From positions 1 to 12,116 of the forward strand of contig MEUM01000160.1 of NCBI GenBank assembly GCA_001771735.1: a stretch of DNA of 12,116 bases, written 5' to 3'. This DNA is from Caldifarciminota bacterium RBG_13_43_14 (lineage in GTDB: Bacteria; Hydrothermota; Tepidihabitantia; SM23-42). The notes under the pieces are model-generated. The model was not told the DNA's origin and did not search any database. It saw only the letters and a program-made list of their open reading frames with translations. The translations under genes and the position numbers were made by a program. Shown piece by piece: positions 1 through 7,442 of this stretch (the stretch's first letter is position 1; the number at the start of each line of letters is the position of its first letter).

Positions 1-109
1 CGCTAAACAGACCAAGGTCTAACACTGCAAAATCTACGAAATCGAATGCTTTGGTTCTAATTCTTAATTGTATTTTATAGAAAGTAAAAAAGATTAAAGA
101 AATCGCCTC

Positions 110-138
110 TTGACAAGTATTTCAATTGTTACTATACT
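110..138 (+). promoter_or_regulatory. Consensus promoter, predicted leaderless, for the HD-GYP gene
   Basis: A TTGACA -35 box lies at 110-115 and a TATACT -10 box at 133-138, separated by exactly 17 bases. The -10 box ends five bases before the ATG at 144. Transcription would therefore begin at or within a base or two of the start codon, leaving no room for a ribosome binding site. This is a prediction from spacing alone; the start site has not been mapped. Confidence 0.75.
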
Positions 139-143
139 TAAAC

Positions 144-800
144 ATGGAAAAGGGATCGATAAATATTAACGAGATTATTAAATGCTTAAGTCTCGTCGCG
201 ACCACAATACATGAAAATCCAAGGCAAGCCCTTAAGGATCTCCGGCGTATCGGCGCTGAGGTCGATAATAATATCCCTTACCGGGATGGTCACAGCATTC
301 GGGTCACTGATTATTCAATCGCCATCGGCCAGGAACTGGGATTTAGTGACCAAGAACTGTTAACGCTTGAGGTTGCCGCCTTACTCCATGATTTTGGTAA
401 AATCGGTATTGATGAACAAATACTGCTGCAGCCACGCAAACTGACCGATGCTGAAAAGGTCGAGATCAGTATGCATGTCATGCGCGGCTATTATATGCTT
501 GCTGGTTTTAGTGAAATGATCGAAGCCCTGAAAGGCGTCCGAACCCATCATGAATGGTATGATGGTTCTGGTTACCCCGAAGGCCTGATCAAAAGCGAAA
601 TCCCTTTGATCGGTCGTATTATCGCGGTTACTGACGCTTATGACGCGATGACATCAGAAAGACCTTACCGGAAAGCATTTTCAAAGAAAATAGCGATCAA
701 TGAATTGAAACGCATGGCCAGTCATCAATTCGATCCGGCGATAGTTAAAATTTTTATTAAAGTACTCGAGAAAAAAGAATCGATAAAAAGAAGTAATTAA
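144..800 (+). CDS. Stand-alone HD-GYP domain protein, probable cyclic-di-GMP phosphodiesterase
   Basis: This 218-residue protein is almost entirely an HD-GYP domain. Visible motifs are a His at 50, the HD pair at H82-D83 followed by GKIGI, H111, the signature HHEWYDGSGYP at 135-145, and TDAYDAMTSERPYR at 163-175. These are the metal-binding and GYP elements of enzymes that hydrolyse the second messenger cyclic-di-GMP in the cytoplasm. No receiver, PAS or membrane domain is fused to it; residues 1-45 form a short helical N-terminus. The reading frame extends back to a TTG at 126, but that codon lies between the -35 and -10 boxes and would not be transcribed, so the ATG at 144 is preferred. Its stop codon overlaps that of the convergent PhzF-family gene. 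Some HD-GYP proteins hydrolyse other substrates or have none, so cyclic-di-GMP is the family expectation, not proven here. Confidence 0.9.
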   Translation: MEKGSININEIIKCLSLVATTIHENPRQALKDLRRIGAEVDNNIPYRDGHSIRVTDYSIAIGQELGFSDQELLTLEVAALLHDFGKIGIDEQILLQPRKLTDAEKVEISMHVMRGYYMLAGFSEMIEALKGVRTHHEWYDGSGYPEGLIKSEIPLIGRIIAVTDAYDAMTSERPYRKAFSKKIAINELKRMASHQFDPAIVKIFIKVLEKKESIKRSN

Positions 801-1747
801 ACGCTGATTGTCTTGAACAACTCTTCATCCGGTGCCAGCACATAGCCCGTAAAGGTCAGAACCGAATACCCTCCTACTTTTACTCTTAAGATCTGATCAA
901 GCGTGCATTCTATATGCACATAAACCTTACCCCGACGTTGCTGCATATACCCCTGTTCAATAACAATACGGGAAAAACTACTGGGTTCGATCATACGATT
1001 GCGGATCAAATAGCAGCCCAGGCTGCCAGCCGAAGCACCGGAGATGGGGTCTTCATTAACTCCTACGACTGGTGCAAAATGACGCATAAAAGCATGGCTG
1101 CCTTGTTCAAAGGTCTCGGTGCAAAAAACAACAACTCCCTGCACACCGAAACGCGTGCACATACTATCCATTAAAGCAAAATTCGGGGATATTTTTTTCA
1201 TATCATCAAGCTTTTTCAAAGGAACAATCAGATCATAGAATCCGCATGCGATCACATCAAAAGGCAACCCAGTTGCGGTAATATCATTGGCGGTTATTCC
1301 CAGGGTTTTAGCAACCACGTTCGGATTGACATCAACTTCCATATAATTCGGTTTGGCCAGCAATACCGTAACCCGGGTTACCTTCTCATTCTTTACCCTG
1401 ATCTCGACCTGCTGAATACCCGCTTTAGTTCGCTGTTTTATCAAAGTTATCGGTTCGACCATTTTAACGACATTCTCACCGCTCAAGGCAAAATAGGTAG
1501 CGACGGCGGTATGACCCGAGAAATTGATCTCGCCGGATCCAGTGAAAAAACGTAAAAAAACATCAGCCTCGCTGGTATCTTCCTTCAGCACGAAAGCTGT
1601 GTCGGACAGGGGATTAAGATCATGGGATAAACGTCTCATAATATCGTCGGAAAGTCCATCAGCTCCGAGTATAATCCAGGCTGGATTGCCACCATAGGCG
1701 AAGCTGGTGAAGGCGCTAAGACGTTTTGCTTTTATCCACTTTGCCAT
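797..1747 (-). CDS. PhzF-family isomerase-like protein with altered active-site residues
   Basis: The 316-residue length and two-lobed layout fit the PhzF/diaminopimelate-epimerase-like fold. Recognisable elements are the N-terminal FTSFAYGGNPAWI (residues 13-25), the SGHTAVAT segment with G78-H79 in the first lobe, and EDPISGASAGSLG (232-244) in the second. Family members typically isomerise small acids or amino-acid-like substrates in the cytoplasm. The family's catalytic Glu (E45 in PhzF, usually in an S-E-T context) appears here as D49 in S-D-T. The conserved DP-x-TGS appears as DPISGA, so the serine position is Ala238 with a Ser one residue later. Substrate cannot be inferred and no phenazine genes are nearby. 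The ATG is preceded by its own promoter. The gene is co-directional with the upstream HEAT gene but separated from it by 94 bases, so it is probably its own unit. Confidence 0.85.
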   Translation of the reverse strand: MAKWIKAKRLSAFTSFAYGGNPAWIILGADGLSDDIMRRLSHDLNPLSDTAFVLKEDTSEADVFLRFFTGSGEINFSGHTAVATYFALSGENVVKMVEPITLIKQRTKAGIQQVEIRVKNEKVTRVTVLLAKPNYMEVDVNPNVVAKTLGITANDITATGLPFDVIACGFYDLIVPLKKLDDMKKISPNFALMDSMCTRFGVQGVVVFCTETFEQGSHAFMRHFAPVVGVNEDPISGASAGSLGCYLIRNRMIEPSSFSRIVIEQGYMQQRRGKVYVHIECTLDQILRVKVGGYSVLTFTGYVLAPDEELFKTISV

Positions 1748-1754
1748 TTACAAA

Positions 1755-1782
1755 ATTCTATATACATTTATAGTACTGTCAA
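1755..1782 (-). promoter_or_regulatory. Predicted leaderless promoter of the PhzF-family gene
   Basis: Read on the minus strand, TTGACA lies at 1782-1777 and TAGAAT at 1760-1755 with a 16-base spacer. The -10 box ends seven bases before the ATG whose first base is 1747. One mismatch occurs in the -10 box. No ribosome binding site fits between it and the start codon. Confidence 0.6.
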
Positions 1783-1841
1783 GTTATTTCATACAGACGA
1801 TTACTATGATATAAGAAAGATTACGGCGATAAAACAAAATA

Positions 1842-2726
1842 TCATTGAGAATTTTCAAGATCCTTAATTTTTACTTTAAGGTATTTACTGAGCAGTGAAT
1901 TTGTTTCCCACTCAGCGGCCATTTCCAGTATCGTAATATCTTTAACGGCTTCATATATCAGGCAGCGACCGGCTGGATCTGTATTATTTAAATATTTTAG
2001 CAGATCATCATTTGCCTCCGGGATGCGGGCAAGGGCTATTATAAAAAAGTAATTTTCTGTGTTTTTATCGTTCATTCCAGCAACGATGCGCGTAATCGCG
2101 GGTTCGCCGAGATGCGTCAATCCCTTTACGCAAGCGTATCTTACCCCATAATGTTCGTCACCGAGACCATTGATCAAATGCTCCAGTTCATCAATGGTCG
2201 CCAATTCACTCAGCGCATAATAAGCTGATTTGCGCACTGAAGCGACCGTATCTTCAAGTCCCGATAAAATATAGGGTATTGCCTGGGCTGATCTTGATTT
2301 ACCAAGGGTAGTGTAAGCATTTGAACGGATCTGCCAGGATACATCGTCAATGAAACGGGCGGCTGGTTCTACAACCCCCTCTCCTCCGATCTCACCCAGC
2401 ACCCACAGGGATTGCTTTAAGCAGCGATCTTCGATATCACTTCCCCGGTAATCGATCTTATCAACAATAAATGAGATCGCCCTGATGCCGATCTTGAGCA
2501 TCATATCCTTTAATGCATGCCGTTCCGAAGCCGATTTAGTATCGAATTGCGAGATCAGAAAATACATTATCGTATCTTCGTATATAGTATCCTGCGCCAT
2601 ATTGATCAACTGATTGAAAGCCGTATCTTTTTCCGTCTTGAATTGAACCAAACTGGTGGTTGCGTGATTGTAAAGTTTTTGAAGGTCAGGATTCTGGTTT
2701 ATAAAAAATAATACTATCAGCATCAT
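1842..2726 (-). CDS. HEAT-repeat (PBS-lyase-like) protein, translationally coupled to the repeat-solenoid gene
   Basis: The protein has 294 residues. From about residue 98 to 220 it contains roughly four helical HEAT-like units of 29-31 residues. They can be recognised from LWVLGEIGGE (107-116), W-Q-I-R-S-N-A-Y (131-138), V-R-K-S-A-Y-Y-A-L (164-172) and V-R-Y-A-C-V-K-G-L (195-203), and a more degenerate unit follows. Such repeats form protein-protein docking scaffolds. The first ten residues (MMLIVLFFIN) are hydrophobic and could be a short signal sequence, but this is weak: there is no positively charged n-region and no clear cleavage site. The start overlaps the previous gene's stop in an ATGA (2723-2726), which suggests translational coupling and a shared role with that protein. 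No catalytic motif is visible, so an enzymatic function is not proposed. Confidence 0.85.
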   Translation of the reverse strand: MMLIVLFFINQNPDLQKLYNHATTSLVQFKTEKDTAFNQLINMAQDTIYEDTIMYFLISQFDTKSASERHALKDMMLKIGIRAISFIVDKIDYRGSDIEDRCLKQSLWVLGEIGGEGVVEPAARFIDDVSWQIRSNAYTTLGKSRSAQAIPYILSGLEDTVASVRKSAYYALSELATIDELEHLINGLGDEHYGVRYACVKGLTHLGEPAITRIVAGMNDKNTENYFFIIALARIPEANDDLLKYLNNTDPAGRCLIYEAVKDITILEMAAEWETNSLLSKYLKVKIKDLENSQ

Positions 2727-4450
2727 TCTTTATCCCCGTTTCTCCAATCAATACCCAGTCCATATGCACCTTTTTTCCATAAATAACTATCCTGGGCATC
2801 GGGCACATACACATCATCACCTTCAATATCCATGAGCAATCCGATACTTCCGTATTCGCGCCGGAAATCGCCATGACCCTGTGTATTATTGGTGCGCTTC
2901 ACCGAATAAGAATCGTCACCGGTCTCGTCGATCAAAAAACCGATACCATTGGCATTGCCCGCACCCTGACTGAGATCAAAAGCCACATAAGAATCATCAC
3001 CCCCGATATCATGCAGCAAACCATAGGCGAGATCATGGCCGCAACCCTGGGCAACGCCCTTGGCAACGTAATTGTCATCTCCCTGTTGATCGATGAGCAA
3101 ACCGATCGCGATGTGAACGCCTGACCCCTGGGCATACTGGTATGACACATAGGAATCATTGCCTTTTTCTTCAATGATCGTGCCAATTCCGTACCAGTAC
3201 CCAGAGCCCTGGCCAAAAATATCGCTCAAATAATAATCATTGCCACCGCGTTCCAGGATCAAACCGACTCCAGCCGAGAGATCGGGCCTGAACCCGATCG
3301 TAAACCCCTGGCTTAAAGAAAGATAATGATCAAGATATCTGATCTCATCAATATATTTCGGCCGAATAATATACATATCATTGCCATCGCGTTCAGCCAG
3401 CACTCCAACGCCATAGGTTGAGGCAAAACCCTGTGCATAAAGCGCAGCTTCATACACATCATTCCCTTGATCATCATGCAATATACCGATACCAAAACCT
3501 CCAGCTCCCTGCGTGAAAGTATCGCCAATATAACGGTCATTACCTTCTTTATCGACAAGCATCCCGCAGCCGTATACGCCGCAACCCAGGGAATAGCAGC
3601 CCGCCTGATAATGATCATTTCCCGCTTCATCAATGATAATCGATATTCCGGTCACGCCGGCGGCGACGGCGTAATCTCCGCCCTGGTATCGATCATCACC
3701 GCTGATATCAATTATCATCTGAAAGCTCTTTTCCCGAAATGGACAATCATAAATATCATTGCCGCCAAGATCGATTATCAATGCAAAGCTGTCATTGTAA
3801 AAATTTGCCCCGGTATCGCCGATAACGACCGTGCCAAAATCCATTTCTTGATAGAATAATACGCTGCCAATATCTCCGTGCATGAAACGTTCCCGGCTTA
3901 TACCCGCCAGCCATTCTGAATACTCTCCAACCGCATATCTCAAGCGCAGGAAAACATTGAATAAGTGTTCATAATCGATCTCGGTACTGTGCATGTTTAA
4001 ATAGGCACATAATGAATCATAGCGTTTTTCCTCAGCTTTTTCCTCATCGATCGATGCGGTCAGACCGGGATCAAAACGAGTCAATTCCTCAAACACATAC
4101 AGTAATGATTCGGGCATATTGGCATAGATCATTGACAGCTCTTTATGGCAATCGGTCAGTGTCTTTTCAAAATCATCAGCTTTGAATTTGACCTCATATC
4201 CGTAAAGCCCGATCAGAGATTCTATGCCCTGATCACGCATATCCCAGTATTTTTTTGCGAGCCCTTCAACGACCGCTTTGCTGGTCAGCGGTTTTTCAAG
4301 CAGATCATTGACGATATCAAAACGATAGGGATCTCGAATTGAATAATCGGTTCGAAATGAAATATCGGCAGTATCCAACCCGATGAATGCAAGGCTTGAA
4401 TCCACATACGATAACCAGGTTTGAGCAATTACACATAATATCAACGCCAT
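2723..4450 (-). CDS. Exported protein with about twelve DxxG[N/D]DxY repeats, predicted beta-solenoid
   Basis: The 575-residue product is not a family I can name. Residues 1-19 are hydrophobic and look like a signal peptide with a weak n-region. Residues 20-200 are helix-rich and unlike the rest. From about 223 to 548 there are twelve copies of a unit built on D-x-x-G-[ND]-D-x-Y. The tyrosines fall at 234, 255, 281, 307, 333, 360, 407, 434, 461, 488, 515 and 548, so the usual spacing is 26 or 27 residues. Most units continue with a Q-G-x-G or similar step and end G-[IV]-G before the next strand. One unit (360-407) carries a 20-residue insertion. The regular period, glycine-rich turns and clustered acidic residues suggest a stacked beta-solenoid, possibly binding metal ions. 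This structure is inference. It leads a two-gene unit with the HEAT-repeat gene. Confidence 0.88.
   Translation of the reverse strand: MALILCVIAQTWLSYVDSSLAFIGLDTADISFRTDYSIRDPYRFDIVNDLLEKPLTSKAVVEGLAKKYWDMRDQGIESLIGLYGYEVKFKADDFEKTLTDCHKELSMIYANMPESLLYVFEELTRFDPGLTASIDEEKAEEKRYDSLCAYLNMHSTEIDYEHLFNVFLRLRYAVGEYSEWLAGISRERFMHGDIGSVLFYQEMDFGTVVIGDTGANFYNDSFALIIDLGGNDIYDCPFREKSFQMIIDISGDDRYQGGDYAVAAGVTGISIIIDEAGNDHYQAGCYSLGCGVYGCGMLVDKEGNDRYIGDTFTQGAGGFGIGILHDDQGNDVYEAALYAQGFASTYGVGVLAERDGNDMYIIRPKYIDEIRYLDHYLSLSQGFTIGFRPDLSAGVGLILERGGNDYYLSDIFGQGSGYWYGIGTIIEEKGNDSYVSYQYAQGSGVHIAIGLLIDQQGDDNYVAKGVAQGCGHDLAYGLLHDIGGDDSYVAFDLSQGAGNANGIGFLIDETGDDSYSVKRTNNTQGHGDFRREYGSIGLLMDIEGDDVYVPDAQDSYLWKKGAYGLGIDWRNGDKE
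2807..3784 (-). repeat. Coding tandem-repeat tract, about 12 units with a period near 78-81 bases
   Basis: This is the DNA that encodes the D-x-x-G-[ND]-D-x-Y units of the solenoid protein. The units are periodic at protein level, but their codons have diverged considerably, so they look like an old array kept by selection and not a recent DNA expansion. The periodic composition also keeps several antisense frames open by chance in this tract. Confidence 0.75.
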
Positions 4451-4456
4451 TTGTTA

Positions 4457-4484
4457 ATTATATTTCGATAGATAATAAAATCAA
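4457..4484 (-). promoter_or_regulatory. Predicted leaderless promoter of the solenoid/HEAT operon
   Basis: On the minus strand, TTGATT (4484-4479) and a perfect TATAAT (4462-4457) are separated by 16 bases. Six bases lie between the -10 box and the ATG beginning at 4450, so the predicted +1 is the A of the start codon. No ribosome binding site is present. Confidence 0.65.
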
Positions 4485-4540
4485 GCTTGACGTTAAATCC
4501 AAAACAGTTAGAATTATAGTAATAGGTAAGTTTTTCCTAA

Positions 4541-4613
4541 ATTGTAGCGGTCGGATTTATCCGACATAATAAAAATATCCGAAAATTTGTGCGATGAATC
4601 GCACCGCTACAAT
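4541..4613. repeat. Nested inverted-repeat element, REP/MITE-like, 73 bases
   Basis: The element is bounded by perfect 11-base inverted arms: ATTGTAGCGGT at 4541-4551 and its complement at 4603-4613. Next to each arm is a separate perfect hairpin. GTCGGAT/ATCCGAC (4550-4565) has a two-base TT loop, and GTGCGAT/ATCGCAC (4589-4604) has a two-base GA loop. A third copy of ATCCGA at 4577-4582 could pair alternatively with the left TCGGAT. This architecture resembles small dispersed palindromic elements mobilised in trans. Only one copy is present in this window, so its repetitive nature is not shown here. It sits between two divergent genes. Confidence 0.6.
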
Positions 4614-4670
4614 AATTGCTATGTTCTTTATATCGTTTTTGGGAAAAATTAAACTATTACGAATTATAAT

Positions 4671-4677
4671 AAGGAGG
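4671..4677 (+). promoter_or_regulatory. Strong Shine-Dalgarno sequence for the sorted surface protein
   Basis: AAGGAGG lies four bases before the ATG at 4682 and fixes that start. It is the only strong ribosome binding site seen at a unit-leading gene in the window. A TATAAT occurs immediately upstream at 4665-4670, but there is no good -35 box at 16-18 bases. A start from that -10 would also cut into the Shine-Dalgarno, so the true promoter is probably further upstream and is not identified. Confidence 0.8.
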
Positions 4678-4681
4678 CGGT

Positions 4682-7429
4682 ATGAAAAAAATTCTGTTTT
4701 TGTTTCTTGGCTTTGTCTTTTTATCGGCCGGGGTCTTAAAAGAAGACGATCAGATCGGTATCGATATACAAGTAGACGGTGATAAGATGAGAATGATAAC
4801 CGATCCCGGCGGCAGATCATCCATGGATCAGCCAGCAATGAAAATCATTAATGACAATGGCCGGGCAGAAATGCTATGGGTAGATCGCAGCCATCAAAAC
4901 GCAATCGCCAATCACGTATCCATTGCCCCGGAAGGCATGTTTATTCAGGCGGGCTGGTATCTTAACAATGAAAGGACCTCATGCTATCGTACGCTGGGCA
5001 GCGAAATCCCGCAATGGACCTATCCTCTTCCCAACGCTGAATGGTATATACCGGTCGATGTTGTTGACAATGGAAATGCGATCGGAGCCGCCGCCACCGG
5101 TGAACCTTTTTTGCTATTCAAATCAAGCACTCCGGTTCCTCAGTGGGCGAATAATCTTATACCCGGCTTTAAGGTAAACACCAGCAGCCAGGGATCATCA
5201 GTGGCCGTATGTGCTGACGGCGCGATCAGCGCAGTGCTTGCCAGCGCCGGTTCAGACTACCGTCTATTCATTTTTGACGCCAATGGTGATACGATACGAA
5301 CGATTCGATATAATGCGACCTCTGGAATTTACGGATTGGATGCTACCAGCGACGGCTCGGTATTCTGTATTTCAACCTATTATGCTATATTCATCTTTGA
5401 ATTGAGCGGGCTGTTTCGCGATTCATTACCCAATTACGGTCAAACCGTAGCCAAAATATCGGGTGATGGTAATTATTTTGTAAAAGGAGAGTTTAATCAA
5501 CGGGTAACATTATACCGCTGGAACGGTTCGGACTATGTACAAGTTTGGCAGCATGCTACCGGACATCCATGGGTAACCGTAGTTGATATTTCGAATGATG
5601 GATCGACGATAATCGCCGGTACCTATCAGTACAGCCCGTCAAATGCCGGTAAGGTTCTGATGTATGATTCTTCCTCGGCTACACCATTGTGGGAATATAC
5701 TCAGTATGGTGATTTTGTTGCTGCCTGTGCGCTTTCTGCCGACGGCAGTCGCGCAGCTGCCGGTTCATGGGGTTTATATGGCGGCACCTTTGGTGATGTC
5801 GTCACGGTATTTAACCGCACCAGTTCAACACCGATATTCCAATTGCTGGATGATATTGACGAACCCGGTTCCATTTTTACCGTGGATATTTCAGCCGATG
5901 GTTCATTTGTCACGGCCGGCGGCAAAGCTGTTCATGCCCGTGAAATGGGTAATGGAGGCGAGGTTTATGCGATACGCATTATCGATTCATTGTCCGCCGA
6001 TGTCGGCACTGAAGCGATAACCGCGCCCGGTGCATTCCTTCAAACCGGACAGAACATATCACCAGCCGGAATAGTTACCAATTATGGCACAACCAGTGCC
6101 ACGTTCAATACGATTTGCAATATATACGACAGCTCCGGAACCGCGCTTTACACCGACACCCAGGCGGTCAATAATCTGGCTCCTGGTTCCAGTAATACGG
6201 TAAATTTTGCCGGTTCATGGACCGTACCCGGCTACGGTGAATACAGCACGATCGTTTATACTGATCTAAACGGAGATCTTTTTCCATTAAATGACACCGC
6301 TAAAGTGAGCAGCATATGCTATCATGATGCTTCGGTCAGGATGATACGCTTCCCCTTTGCCGAGCAAACGGTCAATTATGGTAAAGCGCCAAGAGTGGAA
6401 ATAGTTAATCTCGGCTCCTATGGAGAGAACATACCGGTAACCTGCGAAATCTATGATGGTCTCGGCACCCTGGTTTATACCGGTACTGGTCAGTCGTTTC
6501 TTAACCCGCTGCAGAACGCGATCGTCAGTTTATCACCAGTCTGGACGCCGGTTGATACTGACCTTTATGATATCTATTGTTTTACGACTCTGGGCGCGGA
6601 CTTCAATCCGGCAAATGACTCTTTTCATCGCCAAACCGATGTGACCACCGAAATACTATATGATGACGGCTTGCTTGATGTTTATGGATATGTATCCGGC
6701 ACCTATTATGAAAATAAATTCGCCGTGAAAATGTATCCCTGTTTGATCCCGTCTTATCGCATTATCCGGGCACGCTGTTATGTCAGCACCGCCAGCCCGA
6801 TATTATTTTCGATCAACAGCGATTCACTGGGATTACCCGGTCTGGGACCGTCCTATGAGATAGCACCGCCGGAGACGATATACCCGGCCGGAACTGGCTG
6901 GGCAGAAAGTTACTACTCGATTCTGATCATGAATTCCGATCCGTTCTGGATGATCGCTCACTGGTTATCGAGCACGCCGACCGCGCCCTATATCGGAATG
7001 GATAATACTTTGCCCAGGGACAGCACTTCTTACTGGTACTGGACTGACCCATCGAATTACGGCTGGCATTTCTATGCTCCTTATGATTTTATGATGCGCG
7101 TCCTGACCATACCGAACCTCGCGGTCGCAGAAAAACTATCCTCTTGCGCTAGAAAATTCACCATGACTCAGCCATTCCCCAATCCCGGCACCGGATTCAC
7201 CAAAGTCAACTTTACCATACCTCATCAGGGAAACTTAAAAGTAGCCATATATGACATCGCCGGTCGTTCGGTTTGGAATATTAATAAAACCTTTGATCGC
7301 AGCGATATCTATGATCTGAAATGGTCGGGAGTGGATAAACAGGGTAAACCGGTGAGATCAGGTATTTATTTCATAAAAGCTGAATTCGATGGCAATGTCG
7401 GTCAGCGAAAGGTAGTGCTAATAGATTAG
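4682..7429 (+). CDS. Large secreted propeller/Ig-like protein with C-terminal FlgD-like/type IX-style sorting domain
   Basis: The 915-residue protein begins with a good signal peptide: MKK followed by a hydrophobic core to about residue 17. Residues 80-430 contain repeated beta-propeller-like strands, including VDISNDGSTIIAG (301-313), CALSADGSRAAAG (349-361) and VDISADGSFVTAGG (401-414). Two Ig/CARDB-like segments follow at about 435-545 and 548-650; each contains a 'NYG' or 'NLG' turn and a concluding N-D-[TS] motif. Residues 657-805 form an aromatic-rich domain beginning ILYDDG. The last 85 residues (about 830-915) have the sorting-domain pattern: PFPNPGTGFTKVNFTIP, then VAIYDIAGRSV, then VRSGIYFIKAEFDG and a final KVVLID. 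This type is associated with export through the type IX system or a FlgD-like fold. No enzymatic motif is visible; a surface or adhesive/structural role is inferred. It is convergent with the solute-binding gene 13 bases away. Confidence 0.85.
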   Translation: MKKILFLFLGFVFLSAGVLKEDDQIGIDIQVDGDKMRMITDPGGRSSMDQPAMKIINDNGRAEMLWVDRSHQNAIANHVSIAPEGMFIQAGWYLNNERTSCYRTLGSEIPQWTYPLPNAEWYIPVDVVDNGNAIGAAATGEPFLLFKSSTPVPQWANNLIPGFKVNTSSQGSSVAVCADGAISAVLASAGSDYRLFIFDANGDTIRTIRYNATSGIYGLDATSDGSVFCISTYYAIFIFELSGLFRDSLPNYGQTVAKISGDGNYFVKGEFNQRVTLYRWNGSDYVQVWQHATGHPWVTVVDISNDGSTIIAGTYQYSPSNAGKVLMYDSSSATPLWEYTQYGDFVAACALSADGSRAAAGSWGLYGGTFGDVVTVFNRTSSTPIFQLLDDIDEPGSIFTVDISADGSFVTAGGKAVHAREMGNGGEVYAIRIIDSLSADVGTEAITAPGAFLQTGQNISPAGIVTNYGTTSATFNTICNIYDSSGTALYTDTQAVNNLAPGSSNTVNFAGSWTVPGYGEYSTIVYTDLNGDLFPLNDTAKVSSICYHDASVRMIRFPFAEQTVNYGKAPRVEIVNLGSYGENIPVTCEIYDGLGTLVYTGTGQSFLNPLQNAIVSLSPVWTPVDTDLYDIYCFTTLGADFNPANDSFHRQTDVTTEILYDDGLLDVYGYVSGTYYENKFAVKMYPCLIPSYRIIRARCYVSTASPILFSINSDSLGLPGLGPSYEIAPPETIYPAGTGWAESYYSILIMNSDPFWMIAHWLSSTPTAPYIGMDNTLPRDSTSYWYWTDPSNYGWHFYAPYDFMMRVLTIPNLAVAEKLSSCARKFTMTQPFPNPGTGFTKVNFTIPHQGNLKVAIYDIAGRSVWNINKTFDRSDIYDLKWSGVDKQGKPVRSGIYFIKAEFDGNVGQRKVVLID

Positions 7430-7442
7430 CAACCGTATAAGA

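Noticed and set aside
1..109. Possible gene end or RNA gene at the left edge
   Set aside because: One plus-strand frame is open from 3 to 80 and one minus-strand frame is open across the edge, but neither has a convincing start, composition or motif. No tRNA cloverleaf could be built. The region is AT-rich and probably intergenic.
126..143. TTG start for the HD-GYP gene giving six extra residues
   Set aside because: This codon lies between the -35 and -10 boxes of a consensus promoter and so would not be in the mRNA; the ATG at 144 fits better.
914..1174. Plus-strand 86-residue open frame inside the PhzF-family gene
   Set aside because: It is antisense to a well-supported family member and shows no protein-like motifs.
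2807..3784. CRISPR-like or recently expanded direct repeats
   Set aside because: The period is a multiple of three, the units are diverged at DNA level, and the frame is intact and conserved as protein, so this is a coding repeat.
2807..3784. RTX calcium-binding nonapeptide repeats
   Set aside because: The G-N-D-x-Y core resembles RTX turns, but RTX units are nine residues long and contiguous. Here the unit is 26-27 residues with one acidic turn per unit.
2873..3859. Long plus-strand and alternate minus-strand open frames inside the solenoid gene
   Set aside because: They are antisense or out-of-frame by-products of the periodic repeat coding tract, with no ribosome binding sites and no recognisable protein features.
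4557..4838. Minus-strand open frame across the palindromic element and the surface-protein start
   Set aside because: It runs antisense through the element and a clear signal-peptide coding region and has no supporting features.
7430..7442. Bidirectional terminator between convergent genes
   Set aside because: Thirteen bases (CAACCGTATAAGA) are too short and contain no stem or U-tract.
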